Below are positions 5,048 to 12,335 of a stretch of DNA of 13,211 nucleotides, one piece after another. The notes beneath the pieces were generated by a model, which saw only the letters and a list, made by a program, of their open reading frames with translations, made no database searches and was not told the origin of the DNA. The DNA is from Perlabentimonas sp964554585 (lineage in GTDB: Bacteria; Bacteroidota; Bacteroidia; Bacteroidales; Tenuifilaceae). Location of the stretch: positions 1 to 13,211 of the forward strand of contig CAZKPD010000067.1 of NCBI GenBank assembly GCA_964554585.1. Reading direction: 5' to 3'. The position numbers were made by a program, and so were the translations under genes. Numbering within the stretch: position 1 is the stretch's first letter; every line of letters starts with the position of its first letter.

Positions 5048-6292
5048 CTACCCAATGTTTTTAATTACTTCAAAGTGTTTCTTTTTCTGCTCCGATTCAA
5101 AGGACTTTAAATAATTCTCGGTGGTCTTTGTTGAGGTGTGGCCTAATGTTTCGCCGATAAACGCCACGGGCGCACCGCTATTCTTTAGGATGGTAGCAAA
5201 TGAGTGCCGGGCAACGTAGGTAGATAATCCATCAATGCCAACCATTTCGCCAATCACTTTTAACTGCTTGTTAACTTGCTTGGTGTAGCTCTTTACGTTA
5301 TCTCTCACCTGTTCGGGGGTCAATCCATCGGTTAAGTACGGTATTACATAAGCATCAGGCTCTTTATGAACATTGCCCCATCGGTCAACTATTCGCTTGG
5401 CGTTATCGGTATAAGGTATGCTAATGCTCTTTTGCGTTCGGTTGGTGTTCTTTGTCTTTTCTCGGATAAAATGCACCTCACCGCCTTTGATGTTTTTCCA
5501 CTTCAAAAGTAAGAGGTCTTTAAGGTTGATACCGCCTAAATGGAACGATAAAAGGAATACATCACGGCAACGCTCTAAACTGCCAGCCAGTTCCAGCCGT
5601 GCAATAGCGTTCATTTGCTCCACGGTTAAGGCAATCTTTGTGCCTGTGCCTTGGGGTATCCGGTAGCCATCATTATCCTTATTTGCGAACGGATACGCCG
5701 AACGGGGTACATCCCCCTGTTTTATTGCTTGGTTGAATAGCGCGCGCAATGAGCGCAGGTAGATGCCTAAAGACGTTTCATTGATGCCCTCCTTATTCAA
5801 TGCCCATGCCTCGAAGTTACTTAACCATAACGGGGTAACATCCACAAACCGCAAACCGCTATCATACTTCAAAATAAAATTCTTTGCCGTTTCATAACTA
5901 GATGCTGTACCTGCTTGGCCGTTTTTAGTGAGTTCGGCTATCTTATTATCAAAGGCAACATCTAAGTAGATTTTACGCCCTCGCTGTAGCCTATTCCTTA
6001 GTTTTTCGTGGGTATATCCCTCTGTTTGATGGATTTCCTCAACCTCCTTTTTAACACGCTCAAAACTGGCTGTAATCGACTTTTTAACGGTGGTTAAATC
6101 CTTGCGCTTGGTTCGCTCCATCTGGCTAAAATCCTGCTCGGTTAAATCAAAACCTAAGGATACATAATAGCGTTTGCGTTCGTGGGTTATTCGTGCCTTA
6201 ACCGGATAGCAAACCGATTCGCCTACAAACTTTGGCCTCCGAGTATCCAGCCAAACCGCTCCGGTAATGTTGCCAATTAAAAAACTATTCAT
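5048..6292 (-). CDS. Tyrosine recombinase / integrase (414 aa)
   Basis: This is a Bacteroidota-type phage integrase that would catalyse integration at, and excision from, tRNA-Asn. In the 414-aa numbering, residues 7-60 are the arm-binding domain (VKARITHERKRYYVSLGFDL), about 110-205 are the SAM-like core-binding domain, and about 220-414 are catalytic. R362 (ARHSFAT), H385 (LGHTS) and the nucleophile Y394 (ENYL) are visible. A lysine in REKTK (about 279-281) may be the catalytic lysine. The usual first arginine (G-x-R) is not seen: the region reads HLGGINLKDLLLLKW. The ATG at 6290-6292 is preferred over a TTG at 6320-6322 because it gives a standard N-terminus and avoids coding through the end repeats. 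Confidence 0.95.
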   Translation of the reverse strand: MNSFLIGNITGAVWLDTRRPKFVGESVCYPVKARITHERKRYYVSLGFDLTEQDFSQMERTKRKDLTTVKKSITASFERVKKEVEEIHQTEGYTHEKLRNRLQRGRKIYLDVAFDNKIAELTKNGQAGTASSYETAKNFILKYDSGLRFVDVTPLWLSNFEAWALNKEGINETSLGIYLRSLRALFNQAIKQGDVPRSAYPFANKDNDGYRIPQGTGTKIALTVEQMNAIARLELAGSLERCRDVFLLSFHLGGINLKDLLLLKWKNIKGGEVHFIREKTKNTNRTQKSISIPYTDNAKRIVDRWGNVHKEPDAYVIPYLTDGLTPEQVRDNVKSYTKQVNKQLKVIGEMVGIDGLSTYVARHSFATILKNSGAPVAFIGETLGHTSTKTTENYLKSFESEQKKKHFEVIKNIG

Positions 6293-6313
6293 AATCCAAA
6301 CTTTTAGCGTTTC

Positions 6314-6355
6314 TGTGTGCAAATCTAAATTTGATACACAATTTGATACACAACT
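6314..6355. promoter_or_regulatory. Putative integrase arm-type sites, right end (tandem 12-mers)
   Basis: The 12-mer aatttgatacac is present twice in tandem (6328-6339 and 6340-6351), followed by aact. The 20 bases at 6336-6355 equal 109-128 at the left end. An inverted copy of the left-end atttgcacaca lies at 6314-6324. The sites are just upstream of the integrase ATG, so binding could also repress the integrase gene. Inferred. Confidence 0.55.
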
Positions 6356-6359
6356 ATTG

Positions 6360-6367
6360 CAAATATA
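6360..6367 (-). promoter_or_regulatory. Possible -7 element of the integrase promoter
   Basis: On the minus strand TATATTTG matches the phylum -7 consensus TAnnTTTG. No TTTG-like -33 box lies 19 bases upstream, where ACAA is found. If used, transcription would begin near 6353, inside the tandem arm-type repeats. Confidence 0.3.
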
Positions 6368-6479
6368 GTAAAACTATTTTATACCTTTGTACTATAAATG
6401 TAATTATTTTGCATTGATTATCAGGCTCTTTAAATTGATGGTAAGGAATGCGCTAAAGTGTGGTAAACGGTTTTTGTTA

Positions 6480-6526
6480 TGACTGTTAATCAGGGGGTCC
6501 TAGGTTCAAGTCCTAGATGAGGAGCA
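6480..6526 (+). repeat. attR: 47-bp copy of the tRNA-Asn 3' portion
   Basis: It is identical to 9-55. It is not a tRNA gene, because the upstream bases do not form D-arm or acceptor sequences. It marks the chromosomal junction at the right end of the element. Confidence 0.93.
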
Positions 6527-6553
6527 AAAGCCTGAAGAGATTCAGGCTTTTTT
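6526..6553 (+). terminator. Original host terminator of tRNA-Asn, displaced by the element
   Basis: aaaagcctgaa (6526-6536) pairs perfectly with ttcaggctttt (6541-6551) around the loop gaga, with a T tract at 6548-6553. It begins right after the tRNA 3' end in attR, as expected for the terminator used before integration. The A-run on the other arm means it could also act on the minus strand for the sugar kinase gene ending at 6592. Confidence 0.8.
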
Positions 6554-6591
6554 GTTTTCCGTCATTTCTCTGGGAACAGCTGTTTAGGGGG

Positions 6592-7554
6592 TTATTCCAT
6601 ATTCTGAGGTTCCCAAACCAGTGCAGCTGCACCTATAACGGCTGCATTCTTTCCGTTTAATCCCGAGGGGAGAATCTGTACCTTATTACGAAATATGGGG
6701 ATAAGGTTTTTTTCCATATGCCGTTTTGTGGGTTCAAAAATCAATCTTCCCGAATGGCTTAACCCGCCCATTATAAAGATCGCTTCGGGGCTTAGGATAG
6801 AAACCACATCGGCCAGCTTCATGCCCAGTATTGCACCGGTATGCTCAAAGGCTTCGAGGGCAATGGAGTCGCCCATGTCGGCCAGGTTGGCAATCTGCTT
6901 GCCCGACATCTGCTCGTAGGAGTAGTTGCGAAGCACGCTGGGCTCGGTAGAATCGGCCAGCAGCTTAAAAACCGTTCTTCGAATGCCGGGGGCAGAAACG
7001 TAGGTTTCGAGGCATCCCATTTTTCCGCATCCGCATTGCCTGCCGTAGGGCTTAACCGTGATATGCCCCAGCTCCCCAGCAAACCCATCGGAACCCAATA
7101 CCAATTTGCCGTCCACCACAATGCCGCAGCCCAGTCCGGTTCCCAGGGTAATAACCACAAAATTTTTCATCCCTTGGGCAGCGCCAAAATGGTGCTCGCC
7201 CAAAGCAGCCGCATTGGCATCATTGGTAACGCGTACGGGAACATTTAGCAAAAGGCTAAGCTGCTCGGCTAAGGGTAGGGTTCCCTTCCATTTAAGGTTT
7301 GCCGCCTTTACAATGTTTCCGGTGTAGTAACACCCATTGGGCGCTCCAACCCCAACCCCGGCAAGGGTATACTCATTGCCTAACGCTTTAAGCATGGATG
7401 TGATCTGCTGGGCCAGCTGTTGGATAAACCCGTCGAATGTGCCGGAATGCTGAGTGCTGAACGATTCCTCCAGCAAGCAATCTCCGTTGGTGGTTACTAA
7501 TCCGACAACCGTATTGGTTCCGCCCATATCTACTCCGGCAGCTACAATTTTCAT
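6592..7554 (-). CDS. ROK-family sugar kinase, probably glucokinase
   Basis: The protein should phosphorylate glucose or a related hexose with ATP in the cytoplasm. It has the phosphate-binding motif DMGGTNT (9-15), NDANAAALGE (111-120) with catalytic D112, GTGLGCG (138-144), the ROK signature E161-L-G-H164, and the zinc cluster C174-G-C176-G-K-M-G-C181-L-E. At 320 aa it is full length. No DNA-binding domain precedes the kinase, so it is an enzyme, not a NagC/XylR-type repressor. The ATG lies about 20 bases after a -7-like TACCTTTG. The substrate (glucose, fructose, N-acetylhexosamine) cannot be fixed from sequence. Confidence 0.93.
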   Translation of the reverse strand: MKIVAAGVDMGGTNTVVGLVTTNGDCLLEESFSTQHSGTFDGFIQQLAQQITSMLKALGNEYTLAGVGVGAPNGCYYTGNIVKAANLKWKGTLPLAEQLSLLLNVPVRVTNDANAAALGEHHFGAAQGMKNFVVITLGTGLGCGIVVDGKLVLGSDGFAGELGHITVKPYGRQCGCGKMGCLETYVSAPGIRRTVFKLLADSTEPSVLRNYSYEQMSGKQIANLADMGDSIALEAFEHTGAILGMKLADVVSILSPEAIFIMGGLSHSGRLIFEPTKRHMEKNLIPIFRNKVQILPSGLNGKNAAVIGAAALVWEPQNME

Positions 7555-7573
7555 CTGTCTATTTTTTGTTTTT

Positions 7574-7581
7574 CAAAGGTA
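7574..7581 (-). promoter_or_regulatory. -7 element of the ROK kinase promoter
   Basis: On the minus strand TACCTTTG matches TAnnTTTG perfectly and lies 20 bases before the ATG. The -33 region falls inside the palindromic repeat at 7585-7704 and has no TTTG match (CCAA at the ideal spacing). Confidence 0.45.
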
Positions 7582-7584
7582 CAG

Positions 7585-7704
7585 ATGGAACACCCATATT
7601 TTGGCTGCGCCGAACTCGCAAAAAACGCTCGGTTGTTCATGCGTGTTTACCTTCGGTGAGCTCGCAAGCTCGGTTGTGCATGCCGCCTTACATGGGTGTT
7701 TCAT
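7585..7704. repeat. 120-bp palindromic repeat element (MITE/REP-like)
   Basis: The ends form a 13-bp terminal inverted repeat (7585-7597 with 7692-7704, one G-T pair). Inside are two degenerate direct copies of a roughly 37-bp unit, near 7611-7650 and 7657-7691. Both contain ctcgca and gctcggttgt-N-catgc. There is no open frame. The layout suggests a small interspersed repeat that landed between gldA and the kinase promoter. Confidence 0.55.
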
Positions 7705-7816
7705 ATGGTATTATTTTCGAGGGCTAAAAAAGTGACCCATTTCAATTTACTAAAATAGCGGAATTTTTTACAATGGCTTGTGTGTGAGAAAAAAAATTGT
7801 AACGAAAGGATTTAAG

Positions 7817-8734
7817 CTACTCTAGGGTGAGCGACTGAAATACCTCTTCCATTTGCTTCGACTTTTTCTGTATGGTTAGCAGCGTCAGGTTGTGCTCTGC
7901 GCAAAACCGAAAAATGGCCGGTCGAATATCCTCGGTTTGGCTGCTGCTTAGCAGCCAGCAGTTGGTGTCGTGCAGTGGCGTAACCAGCTCAACCCCCGGG
8001 ATGGTGGCCAAAAGTGTGCTTTGCACAGGGTTAAGCAGTTCAATATGTACTGTTTGACCCTTTACGTTTTGGCTTAGCAGGATGTTTTGTGTGGTGTCGT
8101 TGGCAATAATATTCCCTTTGTTGATAATGATCACGCTATCACAAATGGCCTCTACCTCTTGCATAATGTGGGTTGAGAGCATCACCGTTTTCTCCTTGCC
8201 CACATCGGAGATGATTTTTCGGATTTCAACAATTTGGTTGGGGTCCAACCCGCTGGTGGGCTCATCCAAAATAAGCACCGAAGGATTATTAAGCAGCGCT
8301 TGTGCCAATCCCACCCGTTGCCTGTACCCTCTGGAGAGCTGCCCTATCTTTTTGTGCTGCTCGTACCCAATTCCGGTGAGTACAACCAGCTCTGCCACCC
8401 TTCTTTTTGTCAATGAGCCCAGCCTATAGGTTTTGGCAACAAATTCTAGGTACTCCTTTACATACATCTCTTCGTAAAGGGGGTTGTTTTCGGGTAAGTA
8501 GCCAATGGATTTCCTAAAATCCACCCGTTCATCATCAATGGAAACGCCGTTAACCAAAACCTCTCCCTCATTGGCCTTAAGGCATCCCGAAATAATCTTC
8601 ATCATGGTTGATTTTCCGGCACCATTGGGTCCCAAAAAACCGACCACGCTGGAAGTGGGTACCGAAAAAGAGACGTTGTTTAACGCTTTTTGCTCACCGT
8701 ATAGCTTTGTTACCCCTTTTACCGAAATGGACAT
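7817..8734 (-). CDS. gldA: Gliding-motility-type ABC transporter ATPase GldA
   Basis: This is the ATP-binding subunit of an ABC-2 type transporter. It works at the inner face of the inner membrane with GldF and GldG, which are not in this window. In the 305-aa numbering, Walker A GPNGAGKS is at 35-42, the Q-loop region reads SIGYLPENNPLY, the signature LSRGYRQ is at 133-139, Walker B VLILDEP is at 153-159, and the switch His (STHIMQEVE) is at 189. IGYLPE-NPLY-x-MYV-x-EYL and SRGYRQRVGLAQALL strongly recall GldA of Flavobacterium. The ATG at 8732-8734 gives MSISVKG, as in GldA; a TTG six bases earlier is less likely. Many non-gliding Bacteroidota keep this gene, so it does not prove gliding. 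Confidence 0.88.
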   Translation of the reverse strand: MSISVKGVTKLYGEQKALNNVSFSVPTSSVVGFLGPNGAGKSTMMKIISGCLKANEGEVLVNGVSIDDERVDFRKSIGYLPENNPLYEEMYVKEYLEFVAKTYRLGSLTKRRVAELVVLTGIGYEQHKKIGQLSRGYRQRVGLAQALLNNPSVLILDEPTSGLDPNQIVEIRKIISDVGKEKTVMLSTHIMQEVEAICDSVIIINKGNIIANDTTQNILLSQNVKGQTVHIELLNPVQSTLLATIPGVELVTPLHDTNCWLLSSSQTEDIRPAIFRFCAEHNLTLLTIQKKSKQMEEVFQSLTLE

Positions 8735-8770
8735 AGCCAATGCACTTTTTTAAAAATAGCCTTTACAAGG

Positions 8771-8992
8771 CTACTCTTTTATCTCTTCAAAATCGATGTA
8801 ATCCCCTTCACTCTTTTTGATAATCTTCTCCTTCTTTACCGAATTATCCATATAAACCTTTTGGCCGCCCTTTTGCTGAGAATTGAACCTTTTTTTAAAA
8901 GGGGCTATAATAATACCGGATATGGCTCGAACCAAAACGGTAAGAACGAAAATGATGATGGCGAAGAATAAAAAGAAGCGGAAGAAAAACAT
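8771..8992 (-). CDS. DUF4834-like small membrane protein (73 aa)
   Basis: One N-terminal transmembrane helix (about 2-26, Phe/Ile-rich) is followed by a basic segment (PFKKRF) and a charged tail ending in EGDYIDFEEIKE. The hydrophobic helix, lysine-rich linker and terminal G-(E/D)-Y-(V/I)-D-F-E-E motif match the Bacteroidota-specific DUF4834 pattern as I remember it. The function is unknown. It lies 36 bases before the gldA ATG and may be co-transcribed with it. Confidence 0.75.
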   Translation of the reverse strand: MFFFRFFLFFAIIIFVLTVLVRAISGIIIAPFKKRFNSQQKGGQKVYMDNSVKKEKIIKKSEGDYIDFEEIKE

Positions 8993-9073
8993 GTAATGAA
9001 AATTAGTTTGTTAATATAGGCAACTGCAAAAATAGGTTTTACGTGTGTACTTTAGAGCTAAAAAGTAATAAAA

Positions 9074-11839
9074 CTACTGTACCGCATAGTTTAGTACATA
9101 TCCGGAAGATGATCCCACAATGAGGTTAAAGGCTGATTTTGACCCTGCAAATCGGGCAATGCTAAATGGGGTAACCCCTTTGAGCGGGAAACCTTTGTAA
9201 ATGGTTCCATCCCCATTGATTAAATAGATTTGGTTCGATTCGGCGCTTACCACTCCAAGCTTTCTGTCCCTTGCTCCAAAGTGGAAGTACACCACCACCG
9301 GCTCCAGCTGCTCCTTAAATTTTTGCGAGAACAGCAGCTTGCCATTCTCATGGTACACGCTTAGCTTATTCTGATCTAAGTAGATAAAATCGTTTTTGCC
9401 GTCGCCATTCACATCCTGAAAGTCGAAAACATGCTCGATGCTTACCCGTTGAATGGCCTTTGAATCCACCTTTCCGCTGAGAGCGATAAATTTAACCACC
9501 CCAAGGGAGTCGGTGGTAACAAACCGTGGCGAGGCAGATTTATCCAGCACAATGGCCGCATTGGGAGCCTTGCTGAAAAACTCGGAAACCTTTACGCGGA
9601 TATCCCCCTTTCGATCGAGGATATAAACCTGATTGTCGTCAGAGAAAACGATAAAGTCGCGGGTATCTACCCTAAAGTGTTGGATTGCTTCGGTAACCTG
9701 CTTTTCCGAGTTTTCAAAATTCCATCCCGGAACGATATTGCCCGATTTGTCGTACACATAAATTTTACGATCCTGACCCGCTATAAAAAAGCGGTAGTTT
9801 CTGTTGTTCTCGTAATCAAACACTGCCACAGGGTTGGTGGCAGGCGAGCGCAGGGTTACGGGGAAACCCTCCACGTTGTTCCCATTCCTGTCTACCAAAA
9901 AAAGCGAGCTATGGGTATTGAACAGCAGCTGTAGCTTACCGTTCTTAAAAGCATCCACCTGGTGCACTTCGCCCATAATCTGTTCGGGCAAAGGTCTTTT
10001 CCAAAGTACACGGCCTACCTCATTGATAAGGTAGATATTGTTGGAGTTATCCTGAACAAATATTTCGCGGGCTTGCGTATTGTGGTTGACCATTATTTGC
10101 GGTTTCATGCAAATGCTGGTATCCAGTCGGGTTTCCCAAACCGTTTGAGGCGTTTCGTAGGTATTGGGCGAGTAGCGGGCATACACATTGTGATACACCA
10201 TCCCTTTGCCGCCCGAGAGCTGAAATGCCATTCCCTGTATTTTTCCTAGGGCATCGGCTTTAGAGAGAATACGTTCCGCTGCGGAGGGAGTAAACAGCTG
10301 CTTGTAAACCATCTCGGATTTTCCCGGATTGATGTAGAGCTGAAAATTGGCTTCCGACGTGAGCCCTTGCGAAAACTCCCTATAGGCGGGCTCTAGGGCA
10401 AGCTGCTTATTATGTACCTTGGATAGCACCAGCTTGGATACAGCCTGAAAGGAGGGACCAAACACCATGTAGGAGTCAATAAAGGTGAAATAGCTGTCGG
10501 AGGCCCACGAGAACAGATCGCCAAACAGCGCTTGGTGCATCCCTTCGTTGGGGAGCTGGTAGATTACCACCGATTTCTCCCTGTCGATGGCGAAGGTTTG
10601 CTCAAAACGGGCTGCGGGGATCCCCCGCTTTTGGGCGTAGCCCTCAATAAGCTTTTTAAACTCTCCCTCTGCCTGACTTTTACTTTTTACCTTGGTAACA
10701 ATAAACCATTTATCTTGTCCTACCTCACTTTCGAAAGGGATAAAGGCCAAGGCAATCTCCTGGTTAAACACTTTTTGGTACAGCTCCTCCACATTGGTTC
10801 CCAGCTCTTGGCTATACTTCTGTAGCGAGGTTTCGTAGGCCCGTATTCGGCCGTTGGCCTGCAGTATTTGTCGGAATGAGCTAAAGTAGGTGTGCCAGTT
10901 TGAGATGCCCAACGCGATTATGGCTGCGGTTTGGGTGGGGAGTACGTTATGAATGCCCATCTCCACCGGTTTTTGTCGCGACAACATTTTTAGGTAGCTG
11001 TCCACCGAGTCGGGAACCTGAGCAAACCCGTTGAGGTAAACCTCATCGTTGCGTAGGGTTAGGTCTAGCTCGCTCCAGCGACCTACTTTGGAGAGGTTTA
11101 GTATTTCCAACTTTTGGTTGGGATGGATATGCTCTAAAAAAGTGTTTGGCAGCCGTGCATAGTTCACAAAAATATTGGCGCTTACCCTGGTTCCGGCTGT
11201 TTGATAGGCTCCCATAAAGTGCGCATTGTCTTCAAGCGAGATACCGCTATCCAACTGACCCAAGGCCGATTCTAGCAGGAGTTGCGATTGGCTGTACATG
11301 GCCACGCCCTGATGGACGGCAAAAGAGAAAGAGTTTTCTGCACTTTCTCCGCTCTGCGTGTAGGTGTAGATGGTCGCATCATTATACTCCTTTTTGGCAG
11401 AGCTATAACCCTGCAGCTCTTGGTCCAGCAGGTTTTTTATATCCGTTGGGCGTATTTTTTCAGGAACATTGGCCGCAAAAAACAGCTCTGCTGAGCCCTT
11501 ACCCACAGGGTGGGCCGACATAAACAGCACATTATCCGTAAAAAGAGCGCTAAATGTGGCCGACTCATCTTTAAGCCTTTTGGCAACACCTAAAAAATGG
11601 TTGGCATCGGCAACCACATTAAGGCTGCCCACCCCCTCCCAAAACTCGTTGGATTGGTACAGCGTATGGAGTAAGCTGCCAAAGCTGTTGGTTTTAAAAA
11701 CAATGGCAGCATCAATGGGAATCGCTTTTAGGGCATCAGATTTCTCTTTGCCTTTTTTTCCAACGGCAAAAATGCCAATTAGTAGAGCTAAAGCGATGGT
11801 GGCGGGTACGATAATTTTTATTAGGGTGGTGCGCTTCAT
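9074..11839 (-). CDS. Membrane-anchored protein with C-terminal beta-propeller (921 aa)
   Basis: The N-terminus has a basic start and one transmembrane helix (about 7-26), with no lipoprotein Cys, so the rest probably faces the periplasm. Residues about 38-550 form a large domain opening with IPIDAAIVFKTNSFGSLLHTL, reminiscent of DUF3352-type proteins. From about 565 to the end there are repeated blades of the form IYLINEVGRVLWKRPL, LFLVDRNGNNVEGFPV, IYVYDKSGNIVPGW, VYILDRKGDI, LSVYHENGKLLF and IYLINGDGTIYKGFPL. These indicate a PQQ/WD-like propeller of about seven blades. One blade carries a Ca-binding-type loop, DVNGDGKND. The function is unknown; a scaffold or envelope role is possible. 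It starts a possible leftward unit with the DUF4834-like protein and gldA. Confidence 0.82.
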   Translation of the reverse strand: MKRTTLIKIIVPATIALALLIGIFAVGKKGKEKSDALKAIPIDAAIVFKTNSFGSLLHTLYQSNEFWEGVGSLNVVADANHFLGVAKRLKDESATFSALFTDNVLFMSAHPVGKGSAELFFAANVPEKIRPTDIKNLLDQELQGYSSAKKEYNDATIYTYTQSGESAENSFSFAVHQGVAMYSQSQLLLESALGQLDSGISLEDNAHFMGAYQTAGTRVSANIFVNYARLPNTFLEHIHPNQKLEILNLSKVGRWSELDLTLRNDEVYLNGFAQVPDSVDSYLKMLSRQKPVEMGIHNVLPTQTAAIIALGISNWHTYFSSFRQILQANGRIRAYETSLQKYSQELGTNVEELYQKVFNQEIALAFIPFESEVGQDKWFIVTKVKSKSQAEGEFKKLIEGYAQKRGIPAARFEQTFAIDREKSVVIYQLPNEGMHQALFGDLFSWASDSYFTFIDSYMVFGPSFQAVSKLVLSKVHNKQLALEPAYREFSQGLTSEANFQLYINPGKSEMVYKQLFTPSAAERILSKADALGKIQGMAFQLSGGKGMVYHNVYARYSPNTYETPQTVWETRLDTSICMKPQIMVNHNTQAREIFVQDNSNNIYLINEVGRVLWKRPLPEQIMGEVHQVDAFKNGKLQLLFNTHSSLFLVDRNGNNVEGFPVTLRSPATNPVAVFDYENNRNYRFFIAGQDRKIYVYDKSGNIVPGWNFENSEKQVTEAIQHFRVDTRDFIVFSDDNQVYILDRKGDIRVKVSEFFSKAPNAAIVLDKSASPRFVTTDSLGVVKFIALSGKVDSKAIQRVSIEHVFDFQDVNGDGKNDFIYLDQNKLSVYHENGKLLFSQKFKEQLEPVVVYFHFGARDRKLGVVSAESNQIYLINGDGTIYKGFPLKGVTPFSIARFAGSKSAFNLIVGSSSGYVLNYAVQ

Positions 11840-11884
11840 GTGAGCTAAGCGAATTTAAGGTTAGCTATAATGGTAGATTTTATA

Positions 11885-11892
11885 CAAAGGTA
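11885..11892 (-). promoter_or_regulatory. -7 element upstream of the 921-aa gene
   Basis: On the minus strand TACCTTTG matches TAnnTTTG exactly. A weak TTTC -33-like box lies 20 bases upstream (11913-11916). The start of transcription would be near 11878, about 40 bases before the ATG at 11839. Confidence 0.45.
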
Positions 11893-11902
11893 AAAGGATT
11901 GT

Positions 11903-11946
11903 CTTAAATTCTGAAATCCGATCGGGTTAAAACGAAAAGCCTCGGG
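11903..11946. repeat. Degenerate direct repeat, copy 1
   Basis: cttaaattctgaaat, then gggttaaaac, then aaaagcctcgg matches 12291-12335 with roughly one difference per five bases. The two copies flank the intergenic repeat-rich segment. Copy 2 overlaps the metK terminator, and copy 1 looks like a decayed version of the same terminator region. Confidence 0.55.
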
Positions 11947-12023
11947 ATTATCCACAATTCCTTACTTTACTATCCGGTTGGTTGTTTGATTTCGGGTATA
12001 TGATGTTTGTTTTGGTATTTCGT

Positions 12024-12053
12024 CTTACTTTTTTCTACAGCAAAAAAAGTAAG
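12024..12053. repeat. Hairpin cttactttttt / aaaaaagtaag
   Basis: An 11-bp perfect inverted repeat (12024-12034 with 12043-12053) surrounds the loop ctacagca. Hairpins of this exact kind (CTTACTTTTT ... AAAAAGTAAG followed by GCAAAAACGCC) recur at the ends of intergenic repeats in Bacteroidota genomes as I recall. It probably marks one edge of the repeat element that follows. Confidence 0.5.
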
Positions 12054-12290
12054 CAAAAACGCCACAGCTCCCGCAGCTTCCTCTCGAACTCTACGGCCGG
12101 GTCGGCTTTGCTTGTCGGAGCGCAATTGCTGCGCATCTGTTTTGACTAATTAGTCTATTTTGGTTAAGCAGTATCCATTCGATATGGGAGAGTATCTCCA
12201 AGCCGCTGCGCTCCTTGAGGGCTTTCCCGCACCTGACCCGGCTCTTGAGTTCTAACGAGAAACCCGCGAAGGCGGGGGGACTCCGAATGG
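12054..12290. repeat. Intergenic repeat element with a long imperfect palindrome
   Basis: No gene is visible here. Nested inverted repeats pair ctcg 12083-12086 with cgag 12256-12259, aactc 12087-12091 with gagtt 12247-12251, gccgggtc 12096-12103 with gacccggc 12235-12242, and ggagcgca 12117-12124 with tgcgctcc 12207-12214. A small hairpin cccgc/gcggg lies at 12263-12276. The DNA looks richer in G and C than its surroundings. This looks like an interspersed repeat or a structured RNA; I cannot name a family. Confidence 0.5.
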
Positions 12291-12335
12291 CTTAAATTCT
12301 GAAAATTCAAGTGGGTTAAAACAAAAAAGCCCCGA
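12291..12335. repeat. Degenerate direct repeat, copy 2
   Basis: This is the partner of 11903-11946. It begins cttaaattctgaaaa, continues gggttaaaacaaaaaag, and runs into the left stem of the metK terminator. Confidence 0.55.

Larger units (their letters stand above)
9..6526. mobile_element. Integrative element in tRNA-Asn; candidate phage satellite or integrative plasmid
   Basis: The element is bounded by 47-bp identical att repeats (9-55 and 6480-6526), so excision would give a 6471-bp circle with one att copy. It holds a tyrosine recombinase, an HTH/excisionase-like protein, a winged-helix-like protein, a polymerase-like protein, several small proteins, and one rightward gene at the left end. 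I see no virion, conjugation or relaxase genes. The recombinase sits at the end away from the intact tRNA gene and reads inward. Size and content fit a phage satellite or a self-replicating integrative plasmid, but the sequence alone does not decide between them. Confidence 0.88.

Noticed and set aside
6382..6389. A rightward TACCTTTG that could be a promoter reading across attP in the excised circle into the 167-aa gene
   Set aside because: No -33 box at the right distance, and the terminator at 65-101 would stop such a transcript before the gene.
6480..6526. A second tRNA-Asn gene
   Set aside because: Only the 3' portion is present; the D-arm and 5' acceptor strand are missing upstream.
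7768..7802. ttacaat / attgtaa inverted repeat downstream of gldA as its terminator
   Set aside because: On the minus strand the 3' arm is followed by A residues, not a T tract, and the loop is over 20 bases.
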